DNA from: JAVBOW01 sp031550125
Lineage (GTDB): Bacteria > Bacteroidota > Bacteroidia > Bacteroidales > Rikenellaceae
Reading direction: 5' to 3'
DNA length: 46,859 nt
Assembly (NCBI GenBank): GCA_031550125.1
Contig: JAVBOW010000034.1
Location: forward strand, 1-46,859
Made by a program: the position numbers and the translations under genes. Under the pieces are notes generated by a model. The model was not told the DNA's origin and ran no database searches. It saw nothing but the letters and a program-made list of their open reading frames with translations. Below are positions 8,376 to 17,873 of the stretch, one piece after another (position 1 is the first letter of the stretch; each line of letters opens with the position of its first letter).

Positions 8376-10583
8376 TCAGATATTGTCCTTTGCCGGCTCG
8401 GAACCCATCTCGAACACTATTTCGCCTCCGGCTGCTATGTCAGAGAACGCCACATAATTCTTATCGTAAGGTTTGCCGTTCAGGGCGACGCCCTGTATAT
8501 ATTTATTTTCCGGACTGTTGTTATGCGCCACCACGACAAACCGTTTGCCGCCTCCCACGTTAATTTCGGCGCGGTCGACTATGGGACTGCCGAAGAAATA
8601 GCGTCCGCCCGCCGGTTCCACCTGATAGAAACCAAGCGCGGAGAGGATATACCACGCCGACATCTGTCCCACGTCTTCGTTGCCCGACAGGCCGTCGGGA
8701 CGATCGTGGTATAGCGTGGACAATATTTCGCGCACGCGGTCGGCCGTTTTACGGCCTTCGCCGGCCATGGCGAACATATAGGCGACATGATGGCTCGGCT
8801 CGTTGCCATGGGCGTACTGCCCTATCAGGCCGCTGATGTCGGGCGACGCCTCATCTCCGAGCGAACCCTGGACGACGAACAGCGAATCGAGTTTTTCGAT
8901 AAATCTTTCGCGGCTTCCGAAAAGCGCCTCGAGACCCTCAATGTCGTGCGGCACGAGGAAGGTGTATTGCCAGGCGTTACCCTCGGTGTAGTCGTTGTCG
9001 CGGTGTACCGACTCGAAAGGGTTGAGCGGGCCGGGACGGAATTCGCCCGAGGACGACAGGCCGCGCACGAAACCCACCGACGGATCGAAATAGCGTTTGT
9101 ATGCTTTGCTGCGGGCCATGAAATAGTCGTGATCGTCCGTCTTGCCCATCTCTTTGGCGGCCTGAGCCAAGGCCCAGTCGGCCAGGGCGTACTCCATACA
9201 GGTGGCCACCGACTCGTTATACTTGTCGTAGGGTATGTAACCGTACTCTTTGAGCAGGCCGAGGCCGCGTTCGTCCAACATGGCCGACGTTTTCATCGCC
9301 TCGAAGGCAAGTTCCCTGTCGAATCCGCCGAAACCCTTGAGGATGGCGTCGGCCACCACAGGAATGGCCGGATTGCCCACCATGCAGTTGGTTTCGCAGC
9401 CCATGAGGTGCCAGACGGGAAGTTTGCCCTGCTGCTTGTATATGTACAGCATGGAGTTGATCACGTCGGCCATCTTTTCGGGGTGGATGATGGTCATCAG
9501 GGGATGGGCGGCGCGGTAGGTATCCCACAGCGAGAAGGTGGTGTAGTTGACGAAGCCGTCCGTAGCGTGCATCTGTCCGTCGGAGCCGCGGTAATCGCCG
9601 TTGACGTCGCAGAAGACCGACGGGGCTATCATCGAATGGTACAAAGCGGTGTAGAACGTGCGTTTTACCGTCTCGTCGCGCGTCTCTATCTTAACTTTCT
9701 CCAGCTCCTTGTTCCACGACTTTGCGGCCGAGGCTATGGCGGCGGGAAAATCCCAGCCTGGAAGCTCGGCCTCCATATTGAGGCGGCTGTTCTCTACGCT
9801 CACCGGCGAGAGGGCGACCTTGACGTATATCTTCTCTCCCTCGGCGGTGTCGAAGAAGGCCTTGCCGTATACCCTTTGGCCCTTAAGCTCCGTACCGGAA
9901 GGTTGAACGCCGTCGAGATAGGTCTCAAAACGGGTGAAAGGCTTTGAGAATATGGCTGTAAAGAACACCTTCTGGTCGTTGGCCCAACCCCTGGAGAAAC
10001 GGTAACCCTCAACGGTGCATTCGTCCACAACCTTTATCAGACCCTCGGCGGGCGAATCGCCAACGCCGTTGACGAGGTCTATCACCACCGCGGCGTCCTG
10101 GGCCGCGGGGAAGGTGTATTTATGGAATCCCGTGCGCTGCGTGGCGGTAAGCTCCACCCCTATGTCGTAACGGTTGAGCCACACGCCGTAGTACCCGGGA
10201 CGGACACGTTCGTGGCTGCGCGAGAAATACGACCACATGCCCGAGGCGGTGTCGCCCTCCACTCCGCGCGCAAGGCGTGGATTGCCCACCACGGGCATCA
10301 ACGCGATGTCGCCAAGGTCGCTGCATCCGGTGCCGCTAAGGTGGGTGTGGCCGAAACCTATCACCGTGCTGTCGCTTATATGGTAGCCCGACGTCCAGTC
10401 CCAAGACTGTGGGATGCTCGTGGGGCCGAGCTGCACGAATCCGAAAGGCACGCACGCCCCAACGAAGACGTGGCCGTGGCCGCCGGAACCGATGTAAGGA
10501 TCTACCCAGCGCGTAAAGCCGTCGTTGCTGGCGCATGAGACGCCGAGACAGGCCGCTATGGCGGCCACAAGCATTTTTTTCAT
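8376..10583 (-). CDS. GH92 family alpha-mannosidase, probable lipoprotein
   Basis: 735 residues. GH92 enzymes are calcium-dependent inverting exo-alpha-mannosidases that trim mannose from host or yeast glycans. The N-terminus has a signal peptide with a Cys near residue 18 (CLGVSCASN) that could be lipidated. The GH92 N-terminal domain begins at VDPYIGSGGHGHVFVGA and contains GFGHTHLSGTGC. The catalytic domain has the acid-bearing HGNEPSHHVAYMF segment, and GNEDVGQMSAWY carries the base region. All key motifs are intact. panB lies 21 bases upstream on the same strand, so the two may share a transcript despite unrelated functions. There is no SusC/SusD pair nearby, so this is not a classic polysaccharide utilisation locus. 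The linkage acted on cannot be read from sequence. Confidence 0.93.
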   Translation of the reverse strand: MKKMLVAAIAACLGVSCASNDGFTRWVDPYIGSGGHGHVFVGACVPFGFVQLGPTSIPQSWDWTSGYHISDSTVIGFGHTHLSGTGCSDLGDIALMPVVGNPRLARGVEGDTASGMWSYFSRSHERVRPGYYGVWLNRYDIGVELTATQRTGFHKYTFPAAQDAAVVIDLVNGVGDSPAEGLIKVVDECTVEGYRFSRGWANDQKVFFTAIFSKPFTRFETYLDGVQPSGTELKGQRVYGKAFFDTAEGEKIYVKVALSPVSVENSRLNMEAELPGWDFPAAIASAAKSWNKELEKVKIETRDETVKRTFYTALYHSMIAPSVFCDVNGDYRGSDGQMHATDGFVNYTTFSLWDTYRAAHPLMTIIHPEKMADVINSMLYIYKQQGKLPVWHLMGCETNCMVGNPAIPVVADAILKGFGGFDRELAFEAMKTSAMLDERGLGLLKEYGYIPYDKYNESVATCMEYALADWALAQAAKEMGKTDDHDYFMARSKAYKRYFDPSVGFVRGLSSSGEFRPGPLNPFESVHRDNDYTEGNAWQYTFLVPHDIEGLEALFGSRERFIEKLDSLFVVQGSLGDEASPDISGLIGQYAHGNEPSHHVAYMFAMAGEGRKTADRVREILSTLYHDRPDGLSGNEDVGQMSAWYILSALGFYQVEPAGGRYFFGSPIVDRAEINVGGGKRFVVVAHNNSPENKYIQGVALNGKPYDKNYVAFSDIAAGGEIVFEMGSEPAKDNI

Positions 10584-10604
10584 AATATCACGGGATTAGA
10601 ATAT

Positions 10605-11420
10605 CTAATACTGTTCCGCCTCGCTCGGGAAAGCCGAATCCTTAACGTCGGATACGTACGAAGCCACGGCCCCGGTCATAACCGAGTGCAGATCGGCGTA
10701 ACGACGCAGGAAGCGGGGCGAAAATTCGTTGTTTATGCCCAGCATGTCGTGTATAACCAGCACCTGGCCGTCGACGCCGCCGCCCGCGCCTATCCCTATT
10801 ATGGGAATGTGCAGCTCTGCGGCCACCCTGGCGCCAAGGTCGGCCGGGATCTTTTCGAGTACTATGGCGAAACAGCCGGCGTCTTGCAACAAGCGGGCGT
10901 CGCGCATAAGTTTGTCTGCCTCCTCCTTCTCCCTGGCCCTGACGGAATAAGTGCCGTATTTGTGTATCGACTGAGGCGTGAGACCCAGGTGGCCGCAAAC
11001 TGGAATGCCAGCGCTCAGGATGCGTTCCACCGACTCGAGTATCTCCTCGCCGCCTTCCATCTTCACGGCGTCGGCCTCGGTCTCCTTCATTATGCGTATG
11101 GCGGAGGCCAGCGCGCCCATCGGATTGCCCTGGTAAGCGCCGAAAGGAAGGTCTACCACCACGAGCGCCCTCGACACGGCGCGCGTCACGCATTGGGCGT
11201 GATAGATCATATGGTCCAGCGTTATGGGTACGGTGGTCTTGTGGCCGGCGATGACGTTGGCGGCCGAATCTCCCACCAGGATCACGTCCACCCCGGCGGC
11301 GTCGAGGATGCGGGCCATGGAATAGTCGTAGGCCGTAAGCATCGCTATCTTTTCGCCCCTCTGTTTCATTTCCGAAAGGCGGTAGGTGGTCACCGCCCTC
11401 ACGGTTCCTGTTGTCGACAT
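10605..11420 (-). CDS. panB: 3-methyl-2-oxobutanoate hydroxymethyltransferase
   Basis: 271 residues, normal length. PanB transfers a hydroxymethyl group from methylene-tetrahydrofolate to ketoisovalerate, giving ketopantoate for pantothenate and CoA synthesis. Family motifs include KIAMLTAYDYSMARI, the metal-binding VGDSAANV, LPFGAYQGNP, KMEGGEE and HLGLTPQS. The catalytic Glu region (FAIVLEKIP) and IIGIGAGGGVDGQVLV are also present. A -7 box at 11449-11456 lies just upstream. Other pantothenate genes are not in the window. Confidence 0.97.
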   Translation of the reverse strand: MSTTGTVRAVTTYRLSEMKQRGEKIAMLTAYDYSMARILDAAGVDVILVGDSAANVIAGHKTTVPITLDHMIYHAQCVTRAVSRALVVVDLPFGAYQGNPMGALASAIRIMKETEADAVKMEGGEEILESVERILSAGIPVCGHLGLTPQSIHKYGTYSVRAREKEEADKLMRDARLLQDAGCFAIVLEKIPADLGARVAAELHIPIIGIGAGGGVDGQVLVIHDMLGINNEFSPRFLRRYADLHSVMTGAVASYVSDVKDSAFPSEAEQY

Positions 11421-11448
11421 TTTATATTTTGTTGTATTTGGTTTGGGA

Positions 11449-11456
11449 CAAAGGTA
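11449..11456 (-). promoter_or_regulatory. Probable -7 box for panB
   Basis: On the minus strand this reads TACCTTTG, a match to TAnnTTTG, about 29 bases upstream of the panB ATG at 11420. Confidence 0.55.
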
Positions 11457-11489
11457 TAATTTGTTACGATATTTGCCGTGTTTAACCGA

Positions 11490-12449
11490 CTATTTCAGCA
11501 ACGCGCTGATCTTTATCTGCTCTTTGGCCGAAAAAGAGGTGTTGTCCAGCGCCCCGAGGTTATCGCGCAGTTGGGCCAGGGAACTCACGCCGACGATCAC
11601 CGACGTGACGCGGTTGTCGGTGAGCTGCCACGCAATGGCCATCTGGGCAAGGCTCTGGCCGCGGGCGGAGGCCATCTCGGCCAGCGCCGCCACGCGCGGC
11701 ATATTGTCTTCTATCAGGGCCGTATCGAGAGTGCCGCCACGCGAGGCGCGCGACCCCTCGGGAATGCCGTTCAGGTAACGGCCGGCAAGGATGCCTTGTG
11801 CCAGTGGCGAAAACGACACGCACCCCACCCCATGCCTGGTGTGAAGCCCGAACAGCGCCTCGGCCCTGTCGCGCAAGAGCATGGAATAGCGTACCTGGTC
11901 GACGACGCATGGCGTACCCAGGCGTTTTAGTATGCCTACGGCCTCCACGAACATGTCGGGCGGATAGTTGGAAAGTCCCGCGTAGAGCGCGCGCCCCGAT
12001 CGGACTATGTAATCCAACGCGCCCATAGTCTCTTCCAAGGGAGTCTCGGGATCGTAGCGGTGGGAATAGAATATGTCCACGTAGTCGAGTCCCATACGGC
12101 GCAGGCTCTGGTCGCAGCTGGCCACCAGATACTTGCGCGAACCCCAGTCGCCATATGGGCCTGGCCACATGGTATATCCCGCCTTTGTCGCCACGACCAT
12201 CTCGTCGCGGTGCGACCTGAGTCCGGACGATAATATGCGCCCGAAATTCTCCTCGGCGCTGCCCGGCGGCGGACCGTAATTGTTGGCCAGGTCGAAATAT
12301 GTGATCCCTGCGTCGAAAGCCCCGGTTACGACGGTGCGGGCGGCCTCGGGATCGGCCTGTCCACCGAAATTCTGCCACAGGCCGAGGGAGATGGCCGGAA
12401 GCATGAGACCGCTGTTCCCGCAGCGGCGATAGGTCATATTGCTCTCCAT
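11490..12449 (-). CDS. yghZ: Aldo/keto reductase, YghZ type (L-glyceraldehyde 3-phosphate reductase-like)
   Basis: 319 residues from the ATG at 12449 (MESNMTYRRCGNSG). An upstream in-frame start at 12494 would add 15 unlikely residues. It closely follows E. coli YghZ: SLGLWQNFGG, FDLANNYGPPPGSAEENFGR, STKAGY-like TKAGYTMWPGPYG, SRKYLVASCDQSLRRMGLDYVDIFYSHR, and FSPLAQGILAGRYLNGIP. The catalytic tetrad of the family is visible: Asp and Tyr in FDLANNY, Lys in TKAGY, His in YSHR. YghZ reduces aldehydes such as L-glyceraldehyde 3-phosphate and methylglyoxal with NADPH. It is separated from panB by 69 bases and probably has its own promoter. Confidence 0.93.
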   Translation of the reverse strand: MESNMTYRRCGNSGLMLPAISLGLWQNFGGQADPEAARTVVTGAFDAGITYFDLANNYGPPPGSAEENFGRILSSGLRSHRDEMVVATKAGYTMWPGPYGDWGSRKYLVASCDQSLRRMGLDYVDIFYSHRYDPETPLEETMGALDYIVRSGRALYAGLSNYPPDMFVEAVGILKRLGTPCVVDQVRYSMLLRDRAEALFGLHTRHGVGCVSFSPLAQGILAGRYLNGIPEGSRASRGGTLDTALIEDNMPRVAALAEMASARGQSLAQMAIAWQLTDNRVTSVIVGVSSLAQLRDNLGALDNTSFSAKEQIKISALLK

Positions 12450-12899
12450 GGTAGCATAGTGTTTGTCAATGCAAAAAGGTTGCGCCGCTAACACGGCCGT
12501 ATTTATACGCGCTTTCAGGCAAAATACAGAGACTGGCAGATACTGAATCCATTATCCGGCTCTGTTTCCCGGGGCAAAGTATGTGGTTTATCATAAAAAT
12601 TTCCCGGACTTTCCCGGGATAGCAAAGATAAGAGATTTTTCACTCGCTCCTCCGTTTGTTTCTCCCAAGTATTTCAGACAGGGTTATTTTATCATTCCGT
12701 AATGTTTTTTGGATATTGAAAATTCTTTTGGAAAACCATCCCAAGGACAGAAGAATTTCGTAACTTGCACAAGTATAAGCCCAAACACATACGACATATC
12801 GGCATAAAATTCAGCGTCTTAAAAACGCATTTAGCGTTTTCAAGGCAGAGGTCGAGCGCAAACCCCGTTAATTACTACCACCAACCATAAACCACCGCC
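12450..12899. other. Gene-free AT-rich interval
   Basis: About 450 bp between the divergent yghZ-like gene and the 12900 gene. It is more AT-rich than its neighbours and holds no plausible gene. A small hairpin, AAAACGC/GCGTTTT at 12822-12840, lies in the probable 5' leader of the 12900 gene. TAACTTGC near 12763 resembles a -7 box imperfectly. Confidence 0.7.
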
Positions 12900-14264
12900 A
12901 TGAAAAAACTTCTACTTACAACTCTTTGCTGCGCCGCATTGCTGACAAGCCGCGCCCAAGGGCAGCGATTCACCTACGACGGTCCGGACCTGCGCCTGAC
13001 GCCCACCGAAGTATCCGATCCGCTGGCCACCATCACCGCCGCCATGATCCCGGAATGCGACCCGGCCAACAAAACGGCCATACGCAACGCTACGCCCATG
13101 ACGCAGAAGTTGTGGAAACTCGCGCTCAGGGATATAGAATCGAACATAGTACAGGACAAGGGTACGAAATATTTCGGCGCCGGCAGGGTCTTCGGCATGA
13201 CCGTCTTCACGCGAGACATATGCTTTTCCGGTATTTTCGGGCTTAACGAACTCTACCCCGACATAATGCTCTCGTCGCTCAAATACACGCGCGACCTGCG
13301 CCTCAAACTCGCCCTCTACACCCCGAAAGACTTTGCCGCGTGGGAGATAAAAGGCGACTGGAAGGAGGACACCATAGGCATGGGCGAATATGTAAAGCGC
13401 TACCACACCCATCCATTCACCCGCCGCACCGACGACGTGGTGTGGGTGTGGGCCGCCTGCGACCTTATAGAAAAGAACCCGGCGATGGCCGACCAGTGGC
13501 AATGGCTGTACGACACCACGCATGAGTGCTTCAAGAAGATGTACGATCCGTTCTTCGACCCCTCCGACGGACTCTACCGCGGCCAGGCGTCGTTCATCGA
13601 CATACACGAAGGAGAAAAACGCACGACGGCCTATCCCCAGGACTATCACATGTTCGATTGCATACTGCTTAAATCAACCTCCACCAACTGCCTCTACTAC
13701 CAGGCCATGAAGTCGATGGAGAAGGCGTGCAAAAAACTCGGCAAACACAAAGAGGCCAAAGAGTGGAAAAAACGCGGCGAAGCCCTGCGTAAAGCCATAG
13801 TCAAAAATTTGAGGTTCCCCGACGGTTCATTCGCTTACTACAAAGACAAATACGGAGTGCTGGAAGAGAGGCGCGAGGCGCTCGGCGCAGCGCTTACGGT
13901 ACTGACGGGAGTAGTGGAAGGCAAAGACGCAGTAAAAGCCCTCGAGGGATATCCGGTAATATGGGCGGGCGTACAGCTGCTCTACCCGTTCTACCCATGG
14001 AGGAGCGTCTACCACAACAATACCGCATGGCCTTTCGTGGACACATTTTTCCTGTGGGCCAAAGAGATAGCGGAAAAGAAAGATTATACCGACCAGAACG
14101 CCGCCCTTCTGGCCAGGGTAACCAAGGGAGGATCGTTCCGCGAGATAGTCAACTGGCACACCAAACAGCCCGACCGCTCGCACAGCCAGCTATGGACGGC
14201 GGCCGGATTCGTCAACGTATGTTTCCGCGCGGGAATAGTCGAGACGGAGAAAAAATCCCGTTAA
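12900..14264 (+). CDS. Secreted (alpha/alpha)6-barrel glycosidase-like protein, family not assigned
   Basis: 454 residues with a signal peptide (MKKLLLTTLCCAALLTSRAQ). It consists of regularly spaced aromatic-rich helices typical of six-hairpin glycosidases. Segments that look like active-site loops are MTVFTRDICFSG, RRTDDVVWVWAACDLIE, AYPQDYHMFD, YHNNTAWPFVDTFFLWA and the C-terminal SHSQLWTAAGFVN. The acidic residues in these loops are candidates for acid/base roles. I do not recognise the exact CAZy family; a debranching-enzyme-like or GH63/GH125-like exo-glycosidase is possible. It faces the GH32 gene, sharing a 33-bp hairpin that contains its own stop codon. That neighbourhood suggests glycan breakdown but does not fix the substrate. 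Confidence 0.7.
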   Translation: MKKLLLTTLCCAALLTSRAQGQRFTYDGPDLRLTPTEVSDPLATITAAMIPECDPANKTAIRNATPMTQKLWKLALRDIESNIVQDKGTKYFGAGRVFGMTVFTRDICFSGIFGLNELYPDIMLSSLKYTRDLRLKLALYTPKDFAAWEIKGDWKEDTIGMGEYVKRYHTHPFTRRTDDVVWVWAACDLIEKNPAMADQWQWLYDTTHECFKKMYDPFFDPSDGLYRGQASFIDIHEGEKRTTAYPQDYHMFDCILLKSTSTNCLYYQAMKSMEKACKKLGKHKEAKEWKKRGEALRKAIVKNLRFPDGSFAYYKDKYGVLEERREALGAALTVLTGVVEGKDAVKALEGYPVIWAGVQLLYPFYPWRSVYHNNTAWPFVDTFFLWAKEIAEKKDYTDQNAALLARVTKGGSFREIVNWHTKQPDRSHSQLWTAAGFVNVCFRAGIVETEKKSR

Positions 14265-14330
14265 CGCGCACCGCATAATAGCCGAAGGCCGCCTGTTGGC
14301 GGCCTTCGGCTATTATGCGGTGCGCGTTAA
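14261..14330. terminator. Bidirectional terminator, 33-bp perfect stem
   Basis: Arms 14261-14293 and 14298-14330 are perfectly complementary around the loop TGTT. The TAA stop of the 12900 gene (14262-14264) is inside the left arm. There is no long T run, so it may act more as an RNA 3'-end barrier than as a standard intrinsic terminator. It separates two convergent genes. Confidence 0.85.
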
Positions 14331-14367
14331 GCGGTTATTGGAACCAACGTCAATCTAAACCGACGCG

Positions 14368-16011
14368 TTACCTCCATACGCTCTTGAGGCGGTGTACTTC
14401 CAGTTCAAGTACCTTCACATTGTCGCCGTCGAAACGGAAAACGTTCGCGCCAACCCAGGGCGTACGACGCTGGAAGGAGTAGGAATAGGCTCCCCCGTCG
14501 ACGAATACCTCCACCGTTGTGCGGTCTGCTATTATGTCGGCCTCTATCTCCATCGAGGTCATATCCCGCGGCGAGTAGAAATGGTCGTTGACGGTGGTGA
14601 AATTCATATTATATTTGAAGACGCGCTCGCCGTCGAGCGTCACCTCGGCGCTGCGGTCGTTGGCGCTCCACATCCTGAAGCGGGCCTTTATCCTCACGCA
14701 ATCCCACGATGCGGCGCGGGCCAGCATCTCCGTGGCGGCCTCGCTGGTTAGCTGCCGTCCCGTAAACGATTCGGAATAGAGCGTCTCCACCTCTTTTACC
14801 GGGGCGCTGAAAAGGCGTACGCCGTCTTTGGTGGTACGCAACGTCAACTCTGTTGGCAGCAGCATCATGCCGTTGAAGGGCATATCCTTGTGGTTTACGC
14901 GGCTCCAGGCCATCTGTATACGGCGGCCGTCGGAGGCGGGAATATTATTGAAAGTCTGTGCGGCATAGGCCGTACCTGTCTGGAAAACGTATTTGCCGTA
15001 GCGGGGAGTGAAGGCCACGCCGTCGAAATCGCCCAGCATGTAAGTCCCTGAAGCGCCGTACATCACCCACAAGGTGTTACCCTTATCGCCGTCCACGGGC
15101 AATTCGAACAGTTCGGGACACTCCCAGAAACCCGTCGTATGGCTACGGTAATCCCATTTTTTCAGATCGGCCGAGGTGTATATGGAATGGCCGTCCCGCT
15201 CGTTTAGTACCATAACCCAATGACCCTTGGGAGCGTACCAGAACACTTTAGGATCGCGCGTGTCCTGCGAATTCCATTTGGCTTTGGAGTCCACCACCGG
15301 ATTACCCGCATATTTATTCCAGGTGGTTCCCTTGTCGAGGCTGTAAGCAATGCACTGCACCTGCTTTGCGGAGCTTGCGCCCGTGTAAGCGGCCACCATG
15401 GCCGGGCGGCCCTTGGTTCCGAAACCGGACGTATTATCGTAGTCTATGACCGCCGTGCCGGAGAATGCCGTGCCGTTGGCGTCGGGATAGAGCGCCAGGG
15501 GAAGTTCGCGCCAGTGCAGCAGGTCATCGCTCACGGCGTGTCCCCAGTGCATGTTTTCCCAATCGCGTTCGTAGGGATTGTGCTGGTAGAAGAGATGGTA
15601 TTGGCCCTCGTACCAGATCAGGCCGTTTGGGTCGTTTATCCAGCCGCGGCGCGCGGTAAAGTGTACCTGAGGACGGTTGCTCTCGGCGTAGAGTGCGTTC
15701 TGGCCCACTATGGTGTCAGCCTGGAATATGGCGTCCAAGCCCGCGCCGTCCCATTTGAGGGTTACGGTCTTACCGCGAAACGCGGATATATCGGCGAAGA
15801 CCCAATAATCGGGTTTGTCCGCCGCCAGGCGTATGTTGAATTGCCTTACGACGCCGTCGCCGACCGAAAGATCCATCACGCCGCGGTCAACGGAGTGCGA
15901 AACGGGCAGGTTGAGATAGCGGCTCGTGGCGGTGAAACTTCTCGTCGCCCCGTGCGACGCGAGGGTGGCGAGCGCAAACAATGCGCATGATAGGATCCGT
16001 TGGGTTTTCAT
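14368..16011 (-). CDS. GH32 family fructanase (levanase/inulinase-like)
   Basis: 547 residues with a signal peptide (MKTQRILSCALFALATLASHG). About 95 residues of beta-rich N-terminal domain, as found in Bacteroidota GH32 proteins, precede the five-bladed propeller. Catalytic residues are all present: nucleophile Asp127 in WINDPNG, transition-state stabiliser Asp253 in TRDPK, and acid/base Glu297 in WECPELF. The C-terminal beta-sandwich ends with residues such as VEVFVDGGAYSYSFQRR. GH32 enzymes hydrolyse beta-fructosides such as levan, inulin or sucrose. It starts 3 bp after the stop of a BamA-like outer-membrane protein gene, so they share a transcript. No SusC/SusD or fructose kinase is nearby. 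Confidence 0.94.
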   Translation of the reverse strand: MKTQRILSCALFALATLASHGATRSFTATSRYLNLPVSHSVDRGVMDLSVGDGVVRQFNIRLAADKPDYWVFADISAFRGKTVTLKWDGAGLDAIFQADTIVGQNALYAESNRPQVHFTARRGWINDPNGLIWYEGQYHLFYQHNPYERDWENMHWGHAVSDDLLHWRELPLALYPDANGTAFSGTAVIDYDNTSGFGTKGRPAMVAAYTGASSAKQVQCIAYSLDKGTTWNKYAGNPVVDSKAKWNSQDTRDPKVFWYAPKGHWVMVLNERDGHSIYTSADLKKWDYRSHTTGFWECPELFELPVDGDKGNTLWVMYGASGTYMLGDFDGVAFTPRYGKYVFQTGTAYAAQTFNNIPASDGRRIQMAWSRVNHKDMPFNGMMLLPTELTLRTTKDGVRLFSAPVKEVETLYSESFTGRQLTSEAATEMLARAASWDCVRIKARFRMWSANDRSAEVTLDGERVFKYNMNFTTVNDHFYSPRDMTSMEIEADIIADRTTVEVFVDGGAYSYSFQRRTPWVGANVFRFDGDNVKVLELEVHRLKSVWR

Positions 16012-16014
16012 CGT

Positions 16015-17856
16015 CTATTTATATATTATTGTTTTGGGTTTTTCAGGAGTAAAACGTATCTGTTCCACATGGCCCTGGTTGGAAATGTCTACATAACGGC
16101 TCGGCAGCCATCCGTTTTTGCCGACTGCCACGCCGAGGCGTATCTCCACCGCATTGAATACCAGGCGTTCGTTACGTATGCGGATACCTGCTCCTACCGT
16201 GGCGTAGAAAGGATTGTCGAACTGGTTGGCGCGAAAACCTATCAATCCCATATCGGTGTAGCCGAATACGGCAATGCGAAAGCCCCACGGTTGGTAGGGG
16301 GTGAAAAACACCGTCTCTAACGACAGGCGGCTACGGTTCACCCCTACGGTGTATTCGTCCATGGCGCGCAGCGAGTGTCCCGCGTGGAACGATATAACCT
16401 CGTCGCTGCCTCGATAGCGGTTCCAACCCTGCAGGCAGCTAAAAGTCACGAACTGGCGCAGGTGCGACCTCCGTCCCATTCGCAACAGGTTGGTGAAATA
16501 CTGCGATTCGAGCATCAGCGCGCCGCGTACGCGCCGCCCGTCGGCGTCGGGGATGAACATACCCAACCCAACCCCTCCCATCAGGTAACCCAGGCTGCCG
16601 AAGCCGCCGAGGCGGTAGCTGCCGCCCGCGTACCAGTCGTCGCCGAATTCGCCGGCATAATACCCTCCGACCAGCTCGGCGCGATAACCGGCGGCCAGAT
16701 ATTCGCGATAGCCGTATCCGTAGATCATGTTGGCCGACAGGAAGCGCTCGCGGTAGAGTCCGGCGGCCAGCAGCACCATACGGTTGTCGTGGTAAGCAGG
16801 GTTGAGCGACGGTCCCACCGGCGGACGCGCGGCGAAACTGGAGCCGGTGAAGCGGGCCGTGGCGTAAGCGCTGCTGCGGATACGATCGACATATCGCGAG
16901 CGGCCCGCCCAGACGTCGCCCGTGCGCGAACGTATCCTGAACGACGAATCGGCGTAGAGCATATAGGTCGATTCGGCATTGTCGAACAATGAGGCTCCGG
17001 CCGCATAATCGGTAGTCAGAAGAAAATCCTTTTTCACGTCGAAGCCGTACACTTCGTTGTCGAAATCCTTGCCGGCTCTGAGGTCGGCGTTGAAGAACGA
17101 GCCGAAAAGGTTGGGTACGTTGAGTTCGAGGTTAGTCCCGCCATAGAGGCGCTTCGAGAGGCTGAAATTGGTCGACACGCTGAAACGGCTTCCGTAACCG
17201 AGGACGTTGGCGTCGTAGAGTTTGAGCATGGTACGCGAACCGTTGCCTATCTTGGCGTCTAAGCCTATCGACCAGCGGTCTTTCGTGACTACGGTCACTA
17301 TTACGGAGCCGGGATTGAGCGAATCGGGTTCCACGAACGTCTCCACATCGGCTATATAACTGCGCGACTGCAGGTTGCGACTGCTTTTGGTTATCAATTC
17401 GGGGTCCAATGCCTGACCTTCGCGAATGAGAAGGTCGCGGCGGATGGCAATCTCGCGCGTGGTGGAGTGTATAGACGACGCCGTGCGCTCCAGCCAAGTG
17501 GAATCGCTGCTCATAAGCCCGCCGGAGACTACATTTATATGGCTTATGGTGCGGCCTGTGAAAGGCGCGAATATTTCGCTCTCGTCAATGGCCTTCTCTA
17601 TCACGGGGGCGTCGGCCTCCCTGCTTACGAAAATGGAGTTGTAGACGAATTTCTGCAGCCCGCCGCTACGCGTATAGCGAGCCGCGATGGAGTCGTACAG
17701 ACGGTCGGTGCGAGCGGAAGAGGCAAGCGAGTCGTACCCTTTAAGGCGCGCAGGAAGGGAGTCGGCCTTAGATATGGACGCCCCGTACCGGGCGGCGTGC
17801 GAGTGTCCGGCAGCAACCAGCAAAAACAACGGCAAAAGGACGGCGATCCATCTCAC
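16015..17856 (-). CDS. BamA/TamA-like outer-membrane beta-barrel protein with POTRA-like region
   Basis: 613 residues with a signal peptide (MRWIAVLLPLFLLVAAGHSHA). After a charged linker, residues about 90-200 form a POTRA-like unit: GRTISHINVVSGG, a stretch ending in LLIREGQALDPELI, and VETFVEPDSLNPGSVIVTVV. The rest is a barrel with alternating aromatic strands (KIGNGSRTMLKLYDANVLGYG, GFRIAVFGYTDMGLIGFR). It differs from the BamA at 4463 in having fewer POTRA repeats and no VRGY-like lid motif. Proteins of this shape in Bacteroidota are largely unstudied. Its 3-bp spacing to the GH32 gene suggests joint expression, perhaps for surface glycan handling, but that is inference. Confidence 0.8.
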   Translation of the reverse strand: MRWIAVLLPLFLLVAAGHSHAARYGASISKADSLPARLKGYDSLASSARTDRLYDSIAARYTRSGGLQKFVYNSIFVSREADAPVIEKAIDESEIFAPFTGRTISHINVVSGGLMSSDSTWLERTASSIHSTTREIAIRRDLLIREGQALDPELITKSSRNLQSRSYIADVETFVEPDSLNPGSVIVTVVTKDRWSIGLDAKIGNGSRTMLKLYDANVLGYGSRFSVSTNFSLSKRLYGGTNLELNVPNLFGSFFNADLRAGKDFDNEVYGFDVKKDFLLTTDYAAGASLFDNAESTYMLYADSSFRIRSRTGDVWAGRSRYVDRIRSSAYATARFTGSSFAARPPVGPSLNPAYHDNRMVLLAAGLYRERFLSANMIYGYGYREYLAAGYRAELVGGYYAGEFGDDWYAGGSYRLGGFGSLGYLMGGVGLGMFIPDADGRRVRGALMLESQYFTNLLRMGRRSHLRQFVTFSCLQGWNRYRGSDEVISFHAGHSLRAMDEYTVGVNRSRLSLETVFFTPYQPWGFRIAVFGYTDMGLIGFRANQFDNPFYATVGAGIRIRNERLVFNAVEIRLGVAVGKNGWLPSRYVDISNQGHVEQIRFTPEKPKTIIYK

Positions 17857-17873
17857 TGTAACAATATTTTTTC

